From Protaetiibacter mangrovi (GTDB lineage: Bacteria > Actinomycetota > Actinomycetes > Actinomycetales > Microbacteriaceae), in assembly GCF_024752305.1 (NCBI RefSeq), contig NZ_JANTHX010000004.1, forward strand, positions 248,001-312,000: a stretch of 64,000 nt of DNA, given 5' to 3'. The position numbers and the translations under genes were made by a program. Shown piece by piece: positions 7,809-17,745 of this stretch (position 1 is its first letter; each line of letters starts with the position of its first letter). The notes under the pieces are model-generated. The model made no database searches, was not told the origin of the DNA, and saw only the letters and a list, made by a program, of their open reading frames with translations.

Positions 7809-8447
7809 TCAGACCCGCGCCCGCAGGAAGTCGACCACGTCGCCCAGCATGTCGTCCGACACGGAGTGGCCGAGACCGGAGTAGACGGCGCTCTCGAGGG
7901 CGGTGTGCATCGGAAGCCACGACTGCGCCCGCGCGACCAGCTCGGGGGTGAAGAACGGATCGACGCTGCCGCGACCCCAGTAGACGGGCGGCAACTCGGC
8001 GATGAGCGCCGCATCCGAGCGGTGCGCACCCGAGACGACGAAGCCCGACATGTTGACCGCGAACGACACGACGCCGTGCCCTTCGCGCAGCAGATGGGTC
8101 GCCATCGCGCCGCCCTGCGAGAAGCCGAGCGCGCCCACCCGCGTCGGATGCCAGGGCAGCTCGCGCAGCCAGTGCAGCACCGCCTGGGCCATCGCGTCGG
8201 CCGACACGATCCGCGGGTTGCCCGCCTCCTCGACCGCGTCGTCGAACCACGCGAAGCCCGGTCCGAACCCGAACGGCGCCCGCAGCGAGGCGTAGACGAA
8301 GTCGGCGGGCAGCAGGGGGAACAGCGACGCGAGGTCGCGCTCGTCGGAGCCGCGACCGTGCATCACGACGACGAGCGGATGCTGGTGCCGGGCCTCGGGC
8401 TCCACGCTCCAGACCACCGCTCCGGGATCGATCGACAGCTCCGTCAC
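7809..8447 (-). CDS. Alpha/beta hydrolase, carboxylesterase (abhydrolase_2) family
   Basis: A 212-residue small serine esterase. The oxyanion-region motif VVVMHGRGSDERD is at about 27-38, the nucleophile elbow GFSQGG has Ser110, the acid is Asp163 (GSVDPFF), and the base is His194 (GLGHSVS), so the triad is complete. There is no signal peptide, so it is probably a cytoplasmic esterase or phospholipase/carboxylesterase-type enzyme acting on short acyl esters; the substrate is not deducible. The start is GTG at 8447. Confidence 0.88.
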   Translation of the reverse strand: MTELSIDPGAVVWSVEPEARHQHPLVVVMHGRGSDERDLASLFPLLPADFVYASLRAPFGFGPGFAWFDDAVEEAGNPRIVSADAMAQAVLHWLRELPWHPTRVGALGFSQGGAMATHLLREGHGVVSFAVNMSGFVVSGAHRSDAALIAELPPVYWGRGSVDPFFTPELVARAQSWLPMHTALESAVYSGLGHSVSDDMLGDVVDFLRARV

Positions 8448-8481
8448 CCTTCCATGGTGCCCCGTTCCGCCCTCGCGTGGT

Positions 8482-8565
8482 GCAGAAATGCAGGAGGTCT
8501 CTCCACCGACGGCAGCATCCGCGGGTGCGTCGGATGCCGGATCCCCGTTTCTCCTGCATTTCTGC
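8482..8565. repeat. Palindromic intergenic repeat, copy 2 (CAGAAATGCAGGAG family)
   Basis: An 84-bp element with perfect 15-bp arms (8482-8496 and 8551-8565; GCAGAAATGCAGGAG). It has the same arm sequence and nearly the same length as the copy at 1087-1168. It lies between the divergent esterase and Nudix-like genes. Its centre holds an inverted GCATCCG/CGGATGC pair absent from copy 1. Confidence 0.8.
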
Positions 8566-8608
8566 GACTCGGGGCGGGCGCCGAGGCGGGCCCGGCCGCA
8601 CGGTGCGA

Positions 8609-8614
8609 CACAAT
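8609..8614 (+). promoter_or_regulatory. Possible -10 box (CACAAT), leaderless
   Basis: CACAAT ends 6 nt before the ATG at 8621, the spacing seen at the other leaderless genes here, but it departs from TANNNT at the first position. Confidence 0.35.
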
Positions 8615-8620
8615 GAACGC

Positions 8621-9184
8621 ATGAGCACCGTGGGCGCCGGCATCCCCGAACCTCCGCGCGACGAGCCGAACTCGGCGTGGCTGAGCGACGGCGAGCTCGA
8701 CTGGGTGCGCGGTCGCATCCCGCTGCTCTACGTCGAGGCGGTCCCCGTGCGGGTCGACGGGCTCGGCGTCGTCACCCAGGTGGGCGTGCTGCTGCGGGCC
8801 AACGCGGCGGGCGAGATCACGCGCACCCTGGTGTCGGGCCGTGTCATGTACGGCGAGACGATCCGCGACGCGCTCTTCCGCCATCTCGAGAAGGACCTCG
8901 GTCCGATGGCGTTCCCCCAGCTCCCGCCGAGCCCGGTGCCGTTCCAGGTGGCCGAGTACTTCCCCATCCCGGGGCTGTCGGCGTACGTCGACGATCGGCA
9001 GCACGCCGTGTCGCTCGCCTTCGTCGTGCCGGTGACCGGCACCTTCGAGCCCCGGCAGGACGCCCTGGAGCTCACCTGGGTCACCCCGGCGGAGGCGTCG
9101 AGCCCGGCGTTCCACGCCGAGCTCGAGGGCGGTCGCGGCACGCTGCTGCGCGCGGCGCTCGCCTCGGTCGGCGTGCTCGGCTGA
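8621..9184 (+). CDS. Nudix-like DUF4916 family protein
   Basis: A 187-residue protein resembling DUF4916/Nudix-fold proteins of actinobacteria: LTxxEL-type opening (WLSDGELDWVRGRIPLLYVE), a strand rich in VGVLLRANAAGEITRTLVSG, then ETIRDALFRHLEKDLGP in the place of the Nudix helix and a late ELTWVTPAEA. The classical GX5EX7REUXEEXGU box is not intact, so hydrolase activity is uncertain. No membrane segment or signal is present. ATG 8621 was chosen from promoter spacing and family start. Confidence 0.7.
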   Translation: MSTVGAGIPEPPRDEPNSAWLSDGELDWVRGRIPLLYVEAVPVRVDGLGVVTQVGVLLRANAAGEITRTLVSGRVMYGETIRDALFRHLEKDLGPMAFPQLPPSPVPFQVAEYFPIPGLSAYVDDRQHAVSLAFVVPVTGTFEPRQDALELTWVTPAEASSPAFHAELEGGRGTLLRAALASVGVLG

Positions 9185-9383
9185 GACGGGGGACAAAGCC
9201 CCGGATTCCGGGGGAAGACAGCCGGGTCTGCCCACCCCCTGGGGGCTTCGGGGACGTGTCAACGGTCGATAGGTTCTGATCACCGGCACCCGAAGCCCGG
9301 CGACGCGCCGCGTCGCACCTCGGTCGGTTCCCTCCCGACGTCCTCGGGGCTCTCGTGTGCCGCGAGGTAGGGGCTGTACTTCT
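9185..9383 (+). promoter_or_regulatory. Terminator hairpin and leader of the giant surface protein
   Basis: CCCCGGATTCCGGGG (9199-9213) is a 6-bp stem with a 3-nt loop just after the Nudix-like gene and may terminate it. A possible -10 TAGGTT lies at 9270-9275. About 100 nt of leader follow before the GTG at 9384, with a GGTAGGGG ribosome site about a dozen nt upstream. No known riboswitch could be matched. Confidence 0.4.
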
Positions 9384-12300
9384 GTGATCGCTGGGCGTCG
9401 TCGTCTGAGATTCTTCGCCGCCGTCGCGGCGTTCACCGCCGTGATGGCGGGCGTCGTGGCCGCACCGGCCGCCGCGGCCGAGATCACCGCGGTGCTCGAC
9501 ATCACCAAGTCGGTCGACAAGTCGACCCCCGCTCGCGGTCAGGTCTTCACCTACACGATCACCGTCGACTGCTCGAGCGACGACTGCGTCGACGCCCAGG
9601 TCGTCGACCCGATCCCGGCCGAGTTCTCGACGTTCGCGCTCAACCCGACCGTGGTCGTCACCGGGGCGCCCGCGAGCTACGCCTGGGGCGGCTCGGACGG
9701 GCGCACCCTCACCGTGTCGTTCACGCGTGCGCTCGACTCGGGCGGCGTGGGCCTCGCCTCGGGCGACGGCCCCTCGATCCAGGTCTCGCTCACGGTCCCG
9801 GCGGGGCTCTCGCCCGACTGGCCCTCCAACGGCGTCCCGGTGGTCAACACGGCGACCGTGTCGGCGGACAACGCCCTCCAGAAGCCGGCGGACGCGCCGG
9901 TCACCATCACGGTGCCCTACACGGTCGCCACCTCGGTGGGCGTCGACTGGACGCCGCCGTCGGCGCAGTTCAAGGTGGGCGAGCCCTCGACCGCGACCGT
10001 GACCACCCGCAACACCTCGAACGCCCGGGCGACCTCGCTGCAGGTGCTCGCGCCGACCGACCCCACGGCATCCGGCAACCCCTTCGACCTGGTCGACCTC
10101 ACCGGATTCGGGACCCTCACGTTCCCCGAGGGCGCCGACCTCGTGCAGATCGACGCCTACGTCGCCGGCGCCTGGGTCACCGGCACCCCCGCGGCCACCG
10201 CGACGCTCCCCGCCCTGACGGGCGGCGCGACCATCGCCGACGTCACCGGACTCCGGGTGACCTTCACCTCCTCGGCCGGGACGACGCTCGTCGCCGGCGG
10301 GACCGCCGGCTCGCTCGTGCTCGAGGTCGCCCAGCGCGCGACCAACCGCAGCACCTCCGCCTCCCTCGTGCTCGGCGACTCCACCACGCTGAACGTGCGC
10401 GGCACCGTCGCCGTCCCGGGCCACGGGACCGCGAGCGCCACCGCCTCCGACGGCTACGTCATCCAGCCGCTCACGGTCGCCGTGACCGGCACCACCTCGT
10501 TCGGCGCCTCGGTCATCGCCGCGGGCACCGGCACCACCGCGACCCTCCGCGGCACCAACACCTCGAACGGGCCCGTGGGGGTGCTGCGCCTCACCCAGCA
10601 GCCGGCCGAGCTGCTCGCCGACACCCACCTCACCTTCACCCGCCTGGTCGACACCGGTTCGGGCTGGCCCGACGGGGCGACCGCGGCCACCATCACCTGG
10701 ATCGTCGACTCGGGCACCGCCCCCGCCGCCGACACGATCGCAGAGGGCGACCCCTGGCCCGCGACGCCCGCGCTCGCGTCCGGGCAGCGCATCGTCGGCT
10801 TCACGGTCGACTACACGGGCGCGATCGCGGCCGGCGAGACCGCCGTGGTGCCGTTCCGCTTCGAGGTCGCTCCCGACATCGTGGCCGATCCGTCGGACGT
10901 CGCGACCCTCTCGAACACCATCCGCGTGGACGCCCACAACGACGCGGGCGACGCGACCCCCGCGTATCCGAACGCGACCATGCAGGTGATCTACCCGCAG
11001 ATCGACGTGGCGCTGAAGAAGACCGTCACCCCGTCGGCGGCCGTTCCGCCGGGCGGTCGCTCGGTCACCCAGCTGCGCGCCTCGGTGGGCACCCAGTCCG
11101 GATTCGTGTCGCCGACGAGCCTCGTCATCACCGACGTCGACGCGTCCGGCGTCGACTACTGGGATGCCTTCGACGTCGTCGCGATCGCGCCCACCCAGGT
11201 TCCGGCCGGGGCGACCCTCGTCATCTGGACCACGACCGACGGCACGAGCTGGTCGGTCTTCGACACCGTCGTCGCCGGCGCCGTCGCGACGACCTACGCG
11301 TCGGCGCTGCCCGGCGGCCTCGTCGGCGTGCGCTTCGCCTTCAGCAACGAGGACGGCTTCGCCCAGTCCACCTCGGTGCAGGGCAACCTCGCGTTCGTCG
11401 CGCGCGCCACCCTCCGCGGCACGAGCGACCCGGTCGCGAGCGGCGCGACCCCCACGAGTTACCCGAACGCCGCCACGGTCGACGCCGGCGGCGACGTCGA
11501 GCTGCCGGGCGGCGGCACGGTCAGCGCGGGAGACGGCGACACCGGCGCCGGCCCGGTCAAGGAGCTGCCGGGCGGCGGCGGGCTGCAGGCGTCGAAGAGC
11601 TGGCAGCTCGTGAACGGATCCGCCACCGTGTCGAGCCAGTCGGGTCAGCAGCGCACCGCGACGCTCGGCTGGGGAACCGAGATCACCGGCCACCCGACCG
11701 TCGTCGTGTCCGACCCGGCCGACCCGGATGCGCCGGTCGCCTCGACCGTGTTCCAGGCGTTCGATCTCGTGCGCATCGGCGCGATCACGCCCGCGAGCGA
11801 CCCGTACATCGCCTACGACCAGGTGCAGGACATCCGGCTGTACGACGGAACCTCCTGGACCTCCGTGATGGGCGCGGCCTGCGCCACCGCGAGCGACTGC
11901 CAGGGGCGTTTCGCCGGGTACACGCTGACCGCGGCGCAGCGCGCGAGCACGGTCGCCGTGGAGATCACCTTCGCCGAGTGGGACGGCGGGCGCGGCACCG
12001 CGACCACCGACCCGCTCGCACCGCCGGTCGGCTCGGGCGTCGCCTCCTCGCCCGAACTGCGCCCGATCGACCTCGTGTTCCAGCTGCGCAACCGGCTGCG
12101 CGACGCGACGGCCACGCCGAGCGACCCGTGGGTCACCGACGAGCGGGTCTACAACCGCGACCCCGACGCGGGTCTCGTCGAGAACTCGGTCGAGGTGCGC
12201 GCGGGCTCCGACGCCACCACGGCGGCCGACACGATCATGATCCTCGACCGGCCGCCGGGGGTCGGCCTCACCAAGACCGCGAGCGCCACGAGCCTCGCGA

Positions 12301-15300
12301 TCCCCGTGCTCGGCGACGTCGCGGCGAGCGGCTACCCCACGACGAACTTCGTGCTCACCGCGCGCAACACCTCCGACGCGCGCGCCTGGTATCTGCGGGT
12401 GACCGACCAGATGCCGTGCTCGAGCTCCGACATCACCAGCTGCGTCCACGCGACCACGGGCGGGGTCTCCGGGTCGACGGTCAACCCGTACGCGGGGCGC
12501 GCCTGGGACCCGACGACGAGCCCCTTCGACGCGTTCACGATCACCGGCATCACGATGCCCACGACCTCCGAGCTGTCGTCCGCGGGAGTGACCGGCGCCG
12601 TCATCACCGTCTGGCATCAGGACGGCACGACGACCGACTACACCTACAACGTCTCGACGGGCGGCGGCAGGCCGAGCACCGCGCAGCTCGCCGACGCGGT
12701 CGGCGTGAGCGTGCTGTTCACGGGCGTCACGGTCGACGGCGGCACCATCGCGAGCGGCGCCGACCTCAAGATCACCCTCGCCACCCGCCTGCGCGAGTAC
12801 CTGCGCAGCGACTCCGCGGCGCGCCCGCAGCCGGGCGTCGTCACCAACAGCGCGTTCACCCAGGTGTGGGACGGCGTGCTCGACGACACCGGCGTCGACG
12901 CCTATGCGTCCAAGAGCGCCACCGTCACCCTCGCGAACGCGATGATCGACGTGACCGCCACCAAGGCCATCTCGCCCACCACCCTGCTCGAGAGCGCGCG
13001 CGCGAACGACGTGACGGTCACGCTGAGCGCCACCCGCGGGACCTCCACCGCCTCGCCGAACCTCGTGGCGATGGAGGACACGGCCGCCACCTTCTGGAAC
13101 GTCTTCGAGCTGCGCGGGCTGGCCGCGTCGAGCCCCGTGACGCTCCCGACCGGGGCGACGCAGGTGCGGGTGCTGCTCGACACCCCGGGCGGACGCGTCG
13201 CCGGCCCGTGGGGGGCGACCCCCGCCCTGCCCGCGACGACGCTCGCCGACGTGACCGGCATCCGCTTCGAGTTCCGCAAGGCCGACGACTCGATCTTCTC
13301 GAGCACGACGAACGTGAACTGGGGCACCGCGCAGGCGAAGTTCGTGGTGGGCGTGCGCGCCGGCTACACCTTCGGCTCGGCGAGCGCCGCCGTCGCCGAC
13401 TCGATGACGACGAGCGCCACCAACCCGAGCTGGGGCACCGACACCGCCACGGCGTCGGCCTCGATCACCCTCGACCCGGGCACCTTCCGCGTCGCGATCT
13501 CGAAGACCCCGGCGGTCACGAGCTCGCCCGCCGGCGAGACCGTCGACTTCACCCTCGTCGCGCGCAACACGGGCACCGGCTACCTCGACAACCCCGTCGT
13601 GGTCGACCAGCTGCCGACGGATGCGTCGATGCCGTTCGGCGGCTCGCTGCTGTACGACCCGACGAGCGAGATCACCTACTCCACCTCGAGCGGCGGCATC
13701 CTGCCGGTCACGGGGCAGACGGTGAGCTACGACGACGCGGCCCGGCGCATCACGATCACCTGGCCCGCCGGGGCGCGCCTGGCGCCCGGTGAGACCTACA
13801 CGATCGTCATCCCGCTGCAGCTCGCCCCGGGGCTGCGCACGATCGACCCGGCCGCCCTGAACACCTACACCTTCTCGAGCGACCGCACGCTCGCCGCCTG
13901 CACGCTCGCGACGGCGAACGGGCGCACGGTGAGCTTCGCCTCCGGGTCGAAGAGCTGCCGCACCGATGCGCTCGTCACCACCTACGACGCCTCCGCGATC
14001 AGCTCGTTCAAGGGCGTGAAGGGCGACGTCGGCACCGGCACCACCTCGACCCGCGGCGCGATCAACGTCAACAACGCCGCGACCCCGTGCGTCTCCGACA
14101 GCCAGGGCTTCTACCGGCAGCCCTGTGCGGCGAACACCGTCGTGGGCGGCACCGACCTCTGGAAGCTCCAGTTCACCAACGGCGGCAACATCGACGCCTC
14201 GAGCGCCTCGCTCGTCGACGTGCTGCCGACCCCGGGCGACGCCTACCTGCGCTCCGGTCTGCCGCGCCTCTCGACGTTCGACCCGGTCTTCGCGGGCGAC
14301 GTCGTGCTGCAGACCTCCGGCGAGTCCGTCGGCACCACGATGACCTGGCAGGTCACCACCTCCGCGAACCCGTGCCCGAGCTTCGAGAGCGACTCCACCT
14401 GCTCCACCGCGAGCTGGGTCGACGGCGCGAGCTTCCCGACGGCCGACTACGGCCTCGTCACCGCGGTGCGCGTCGTCTTCGACTTCACGGGGGCGACCGG
14501 AGGCGTGCTGAAGCCCGGCGCGACCGTCGGGGTGACCTACCGCACCGTGAACACCCCCACGACCGCGGCCGGCGACAACCGCGCCCCGGTCACGGCGAGC
14601 ACGGCGCCCGCGCGCGCCTGGAACAGCTTCGGCGTCTACGCCCGGTTCACCAACGGCGACTCGCGTCGCGTCGAGCCGATCCGTGCCGGCGTGCAGCTCG
14701 CCACCGGCCCGATCCAGGTCGCGAAGGCGATCGCCGGGGTCTCGGCCGCCTTCGCGCCGACCAGCTACTCGGCCACCGCGAGCTGCACCGTCGCCGGGGT
14801 CCCGGTGCCGCTGCCGGCGAGCGGTGCGCTGACGCTCGCCGCCGCGAACGCCGTGCCCTACACGGCGCGCATCGACGGCATCCCGGTCGGGGCGGTGTGC
14901 CGCATCGTCGAGGGCGCGACCGACGCGGTGACGGTCGACTACGCACCGGCCGCCTCGAGCGGCGCGGGCGCCGAGCTCACCGTCGGAACGGCCGCGACCG
15001 CGAGCGCCGCCGTGCCGACGGCTCAGCGCGCGACGATCACCAACACCTTCGGCACCACGTCGCTCACCATCGTCAAGTCGGTCGACACCGAGGCGACCGT
15101 CGGCTCGTTCGGTCCGTTCGACTTCACCCTGTCGTGCGCATCGGACACCGGCTCGGGGGTCGTCGACGTGGTGCTCGACCCGGCGGATGCCGCGTTCACC
15201 CTGGGCGGCGGCGAGTCGAAGACCGTGACGAGCATCCCCGCTCCCGCGGACTGCACGCTCACCGAGACCGACAGCGACCACGCCGACAGCATCACGGTGA

Positions 15301-17738
15301 GCACGGGGTCCGACTCCGACACCGTCGCCGAGGGCGAGGCGGCCGCGGTCGTGCTCGGTTCGGCAGCCGCCTACACGACGACCGTCGCGAACCGCTATGA
15401 GGCGGGCACCCTGTCGGTGCGCAAGGTCGTCACCGGCGGCACCTCCTACGGCGACGCCGAGTTCGACTTCGACGTCACCTGCACCTACGACGGCCAGACC
15501 CTGCTCGACACGTCGATCACCCTGCTGGCCGACGAGACCCACGACTTCACCGAGCTGTTCCCGGCCGGCACCTCGTGCGCGATCTCCGAGACCGACGCGG
15601 GCGGCGCGAGCGACCCGGCCGACGACGCCACGGTCATCATCCCGGCGCCCGGCTCCGGCGACACCGTCGGCGCCGTCACGGCCGTCATGACGAACCAGTT
15701 CGACACCGGCAGCGTGCGCATCACGAAGGAGCGCACCGGCGACGGGGCGGACGCCTACGGGGACGGTCCCTTCACCGCCCAGCTCAGCTGCAGCTGGGTG
15801 CGCGGGGGCGACGCCCTCGCCATCCCGCTGCCGGACGGCGGCCGGGTCGTGCTCGACGCGGGCAACTCGTACACCGCGACCGTCACGGGGCTCATCGCGG
15901 GCGCGTCCTGCGTCGTCACCGAGCCCGAGGCCGGCGCTGCGACGGCGACGACGATCGGCACGGTTCCCACGGTCACCGACGGCGGCACCGCGGACGTCAC
16001 CATCACCAACCGCTTCGACGTCGCCGGGCTGCACATCACCAAGGTGCGCACGGGCGAGGGCCTCGACCGCTGGGGCGCGGGTCCGTTCACCGTCGAGGTG
16101 GTCTGCGGGTACGACCGCGACGGCACCTGGGTCGACATCGACCTGGGCGCGGATGCGACGCAGCAGCTCACCGCGGCGAACGGCTACGAGGCGCAGCTCG
16201 ACGACCTGCTCGTCGGCGCCGAGTGCACCGTCACCGAATCGGATGCGGGCTACGCCGTCGCGAGCGAGGTCAGCACCGACGACGCGCCCGCGGTGATCCC
16301 GGCCACGGGTTCGGCGACGGTGACCGTCACCAACACCTTCCTCCTCGGCTGGCTGCACATCGAGAAGACGTCGTCCGCCGCGATCGTGCAGGGCGACGAC
16401 ACCTTCGACTACTCCCTCGCCGTGTCCAACCCCGGCCACATCGACGCCGCCGGCGTGCACGTCGACGACGAGCTCGACGCCGATCTCTCGTACGTCGACG
16501 TCGTGGCCCCCGGGTGGACCTGCGCGGTGACCGGACAGGACGTCGACGGCTACGGCGGCACCCTCGACTGCGACGCCGACACCGTGCTCGTCGCGGGAGC
16601 CTCGGCATCCGCGATCGTCGTCACGGTGGCCGTGCGGGCCGGCATCGCGAAGGACGAGCTGCCGAACGCCGCGGTCGTCACCTCGACGACGCCCCAGGTG
16701 GACGGCGACGACGACGACATCGTGACGCCCGTCAAGTGGCTCGATGTGACCGCGACCCCGCAGTGCCTCCGCGACGCGCCGTGGCTGTACTACGACATCG
16801 ACGCGCGCAACGTCGACCTCGACGGCAAGACGCTGACGATCGACTGGAACGACCCGGACGGCGCGGTCGTGCACACGGATGTCATCCCGATCTCGTCCGA
16901 CATGCTCGACGGCGACGGGGTCATCCACGGACGCATCCTGTGGCCGGGCGCGACGGTCGACGCCGACGACTACGGCATCGGCTGGCCCGGATACCGCAAG
17001 GCGCTGCCCGGCGAGACCCCGGACTTCGAGGAGCTCGTGTACGACCCGACCCTCGCCGAGGCGGCGCTGCGCACCGGTGCCACCGTGACGCTCAGCATCA
17101 ACCCGACGACCACGGTCACGGCCGAGTACCCGCCGGAGTCGGCGACGTGCCCCGAGACGCTCGGGTCGCGCGACGCCGGACTGTGGATCCAGAAGGACGC
17201 CGACCGCCCGGTGGTCGCGGCGGGAGACGACTACCGGTACACGATCGTGGGCGGCAACGACGGCTACGGCGCCGCGCAGGATGTGGTGCTCGAGGACCCG
17301 ATCCCGTCGGCCCTGAAGGTGCTCGGCGTGGTGCCGGCGGCCGCGGCCACCGTCGACGACCCGGCCTGGCTCGGCTGCGCGGTCACCGGCCGCGACGACG
17401 ACGGGTACGGCGGCGTGCTGCGCTGCGTGCTCGACCGTCCGCTCGGGGTCGGCGAGCGCACGCCCGAGGTCGCCCTCGCGGTGCAGCTCTCCACCCGGGC
17501 GGGGCTCGGTCCGATCGTCAACGTGGCGACGCTGAGCGGCATCGAGGTCGAGGCGGATCCGACGCGTGCGGCCACGCTGCCGACCCTCGCGGTCGACGAC
17601 GACGCCGTGACGATGAGCCTCGGGCTCCCCGACACGGGAGTCGAGGGCGTGCTCGCCGGAGCGGCAGCTGCTCTCCTCGCCCTCCTGCTCGGGATCGGAG
17701 TGCTGCTGCTCGTCGGACGCCGCCGCCGGGCGGGCTGA
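9384..17738 (+). CDS. Giant LPDTG-anchored surface protein with DUF11/DUF5979-like repeats
   Basis: A 2784-residue secreted protein. It opens with a signal peptide (basic GRRRLRFF, hydrophobic stretch, cleavage after about APAAAA), then about 1700 residues of repeated extracellular beta domains of DUF11 type (recurrent phrases such as LTARNTSDARAW, TVTTRNTSNARA, DFTLVARNTGTGY). Near the end is a run of five related DUF5979-like modules with junctions of the form TNTFxxxxLxIxK (starting near 15.04, 15.39, 15.69, 16.01 and 16.33 kb). The end is a cell-wall sorting signal: LPDTG, hydrophobic helix, RRRRAG. It should be anchored by a housekeeping sortase, none of which is nearby. It probably works as an adhesin or surface stalk. 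GTG 9384 was preferred over GTG 9357 because it gives a compact signal peptide. It ends 7 bp from the convergent RNA helicase gene. Confidence 0.85.
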   Translation: MIAGRRRLRFFAAVAAFTAVMAGVVAAPAAAAEITAVLDITKSVDKSTPARGQVFTYTITVDCSSDDCVDAQVVDPIPAEFSTFALNPTVVVTGAPASYAWGGSDGRTLTVSFTRALDSGGVGLASGDGPSIQVSLTVPAGLSPDWPSNGVPVVNTATVSADNALQKPADAPVTITVPYTVATSVGVDWTPPSAQFKVGEPSTATVTTRNTSNARATSLQVLAPTDPTASGNPFDLVDLTGFGTLTFPEGADLVQIDAYVAGAWVTGTPAATATLPALTGGATIADVTGLRVTFTSSAGTTLVAGGTAGSLVLEVAQRATNRSTSASLVLGDSTTLNVRGTVAVPGHGTASATASDGYVIQPLTVAVTGTTSFGASVIAAGTGTTATLRGTNTSNGPVGVLRLTQQPAELLADTHLTFTRLVDTGSGWPDGATAATITWIVDSGTAPAADTIAEGDPWPATPALASGQRIVGFTVDYTGAIAAGETAVVPFRFEVAPDIVADPSDVATLSNTIRVDAHNDAGDATPAYPNATMQVIYPQIDVALKKTVTPSAAVPPGGRSVTQLRASVGTQSGFVSPTSLVITDVDASGVDYWDAFDVVAIAPTQVPAGATLVIWTTTDGTSWSVFDTVVAGAVATTYASALPGGLVGVRFAFSNEDGFAQSTSVQGNLAFVARATLRGTSDPVASGATPTSYPNAATVDAGGDVELPGGGTVSAGDGDTGAGPVKELPGGGGLQASKSWQLVNGSATVSSQSGQQRTATLGWGTEITGHPTVVVSDPADPDAPVASTVFQAFDLVRIGAITPASDPYIAYDQVQDIRLYDGTSWTSVMGAACATASDCQGRFAGYTLTAAQRASTVAVEITFAEWDGGRGTATTDPLAPPVGSGVASSPELRPIDLVFQLRNRLRDATATPSDPWVTDERVYNRDPDAGLVENSVEVRAGSDATTAADTIMILDRPPGVGLTKTASATSLAIPVLGDVAASGYPTTNFVLTARNTSDARAWYLRVTDQMPCSSSDITSCVHATTGGVSGSTVNPYAGRAWDPTTSPFDAFTITGITMPTTSELSSAGVTGAVITVWHQDGTTTDYTYNVSTGGGRPSTAQLADAVGVSVLFTGVTVDGGTIASGADLKITLATRLREYLRSDSAARPQPGVVTNSAFTQVWDGVLDDTGVDAYASKSATVTLANAMIDVTATKAISPTTLLESARANDVTVTLSATRGTSTASPNLVAMEDTAATFWNVFELRGLAASSPVTLPTGATQVRVLLDTPGGRVAGPWGATPALPATTLADVTGIRFEFRKADDSIFSSTTNVNWGTAQAKFVVGVRAGYTFGSASAAVADSMTTSATNPSWGTDTATASASITLDPGTFRVAISKTPAVTSSPAGETVDFTLVARNTGTGYLDNPVVVDQLPTDASMPFGGSLLYDPTSEITYSTSSGGILPVTGQTVSYDDAARRITITWPAGARLAPGETYTIVIPLQLAPGLRTIDPAALNTYTFSSDRTLAACTLATANGRTVSFASGSKSCRTDALVTTYDASAISSFKGVKGDVGTGTTSTRGAINVNNAATPCVSDSQGFYRQPCAANTVVGGTDLWKLQFTNGGNIDASSASLVDVLPTPGDAYLRSGLPRLSTFDPVFAGDVVLQTSGESVGTTMTWQVTTSANPCPSFESDSTCSTASWVDGASFPTADYGLVTAVRVVFDFTGATGGVLKPGATVGVTYRTVNTPTTAAGDNRAPVTASTAPARAWNSFGVYARFTNGDSRRVEPIRAGVQLATGPIQVAKAIAGVSAAFAPTSYSATASCTVAGVPVPLPASGALTLAAANAVPYTARIDGIPVGAVCRIVEGATDAVTVDYAPAASSGAGAELTVGTAATASAAVPTAQRATITNTFGTTSLTIVKSVDTEATVGSFGPFDFTLSCASDTGSGVVDVVLDPADAAFTLGGGESKTVTSIPAPADCTLTETDSDHADSITVSTGSDSDTVAEGEAAAVVLGSAAAYTTTVANRYEAGTLSVRKVVTGGTSYGDAEFDFDVTCTYDGQTLLDTSITLLADETHDFTELFPAGTSCAISETDAGGASDPADDATVIIPAPGSGDTVGAVTAVMTNQFDTGSVRITKERTGDGADAYGDGPFTAQLSCSWVRGGDALAIPLPDGGRVVLDAGNSYTATVTGLIAGASCVVTEPEAGAATATTIGTVPTVTDGGTADVTITNRFDVAGLHITKVRTGEGLDRWGAGPFTVEVVCGYDRDGTWVDIDLGADATQQLTAANGYEAQLDDLLVGAECTVTESDAGYAVASEVSTDDAPAVIPATGSATVTVTNTFLLGWLHIEKTSSAAIVQGDDTFDYSLAVSNPGHIDAAGVHVDDELDADLSYVDVVAPGWTCAVTGQDVDGYGGTLDCDADTVLVAGASASAIVVTVAVRAGIAKDELPNAAVVTSTTPQVDGDDDDIVTPVKWLDVTATPQCLRDAPWLYYDIDARNVDLDGKTLTIDWNDPDGAVVHTDVIPISSDMLDGDGVIHGRILWPGATVDADDYGIGWPGYRKALPGETPDFEELVYDPTLAEAALRTGATVTLSINPTTTVTAEYPPESATCPETLGSRDAGLWIQKDADRPVVAAGDDYRYTIVGGNDGYGAAQDVVLEDPIPSALKVLGVVPAAAATVDDPAWLGCAVTGRDDDGYGGVLRCVLDRPLGVGERTPEVALAVQLSTRAGLGPIVNVATLSGIEVEADPTRAATLPTLAVDDDAVTMSLGLPDTGVEGVLAGAAAALLALLLGIGVLLLVGRRRRAG

Positions 17739-17745
17739 TCCGGGG

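Noticed and set aside
9185-9383. Possible cyclic di-GMP-I (GEMM) riboswitch before the giant adhesin
   Set aside because: GACAAAGCC slightly resembles a GEMM strand, but the second conserved strand and GAAA tetraloop are missing.
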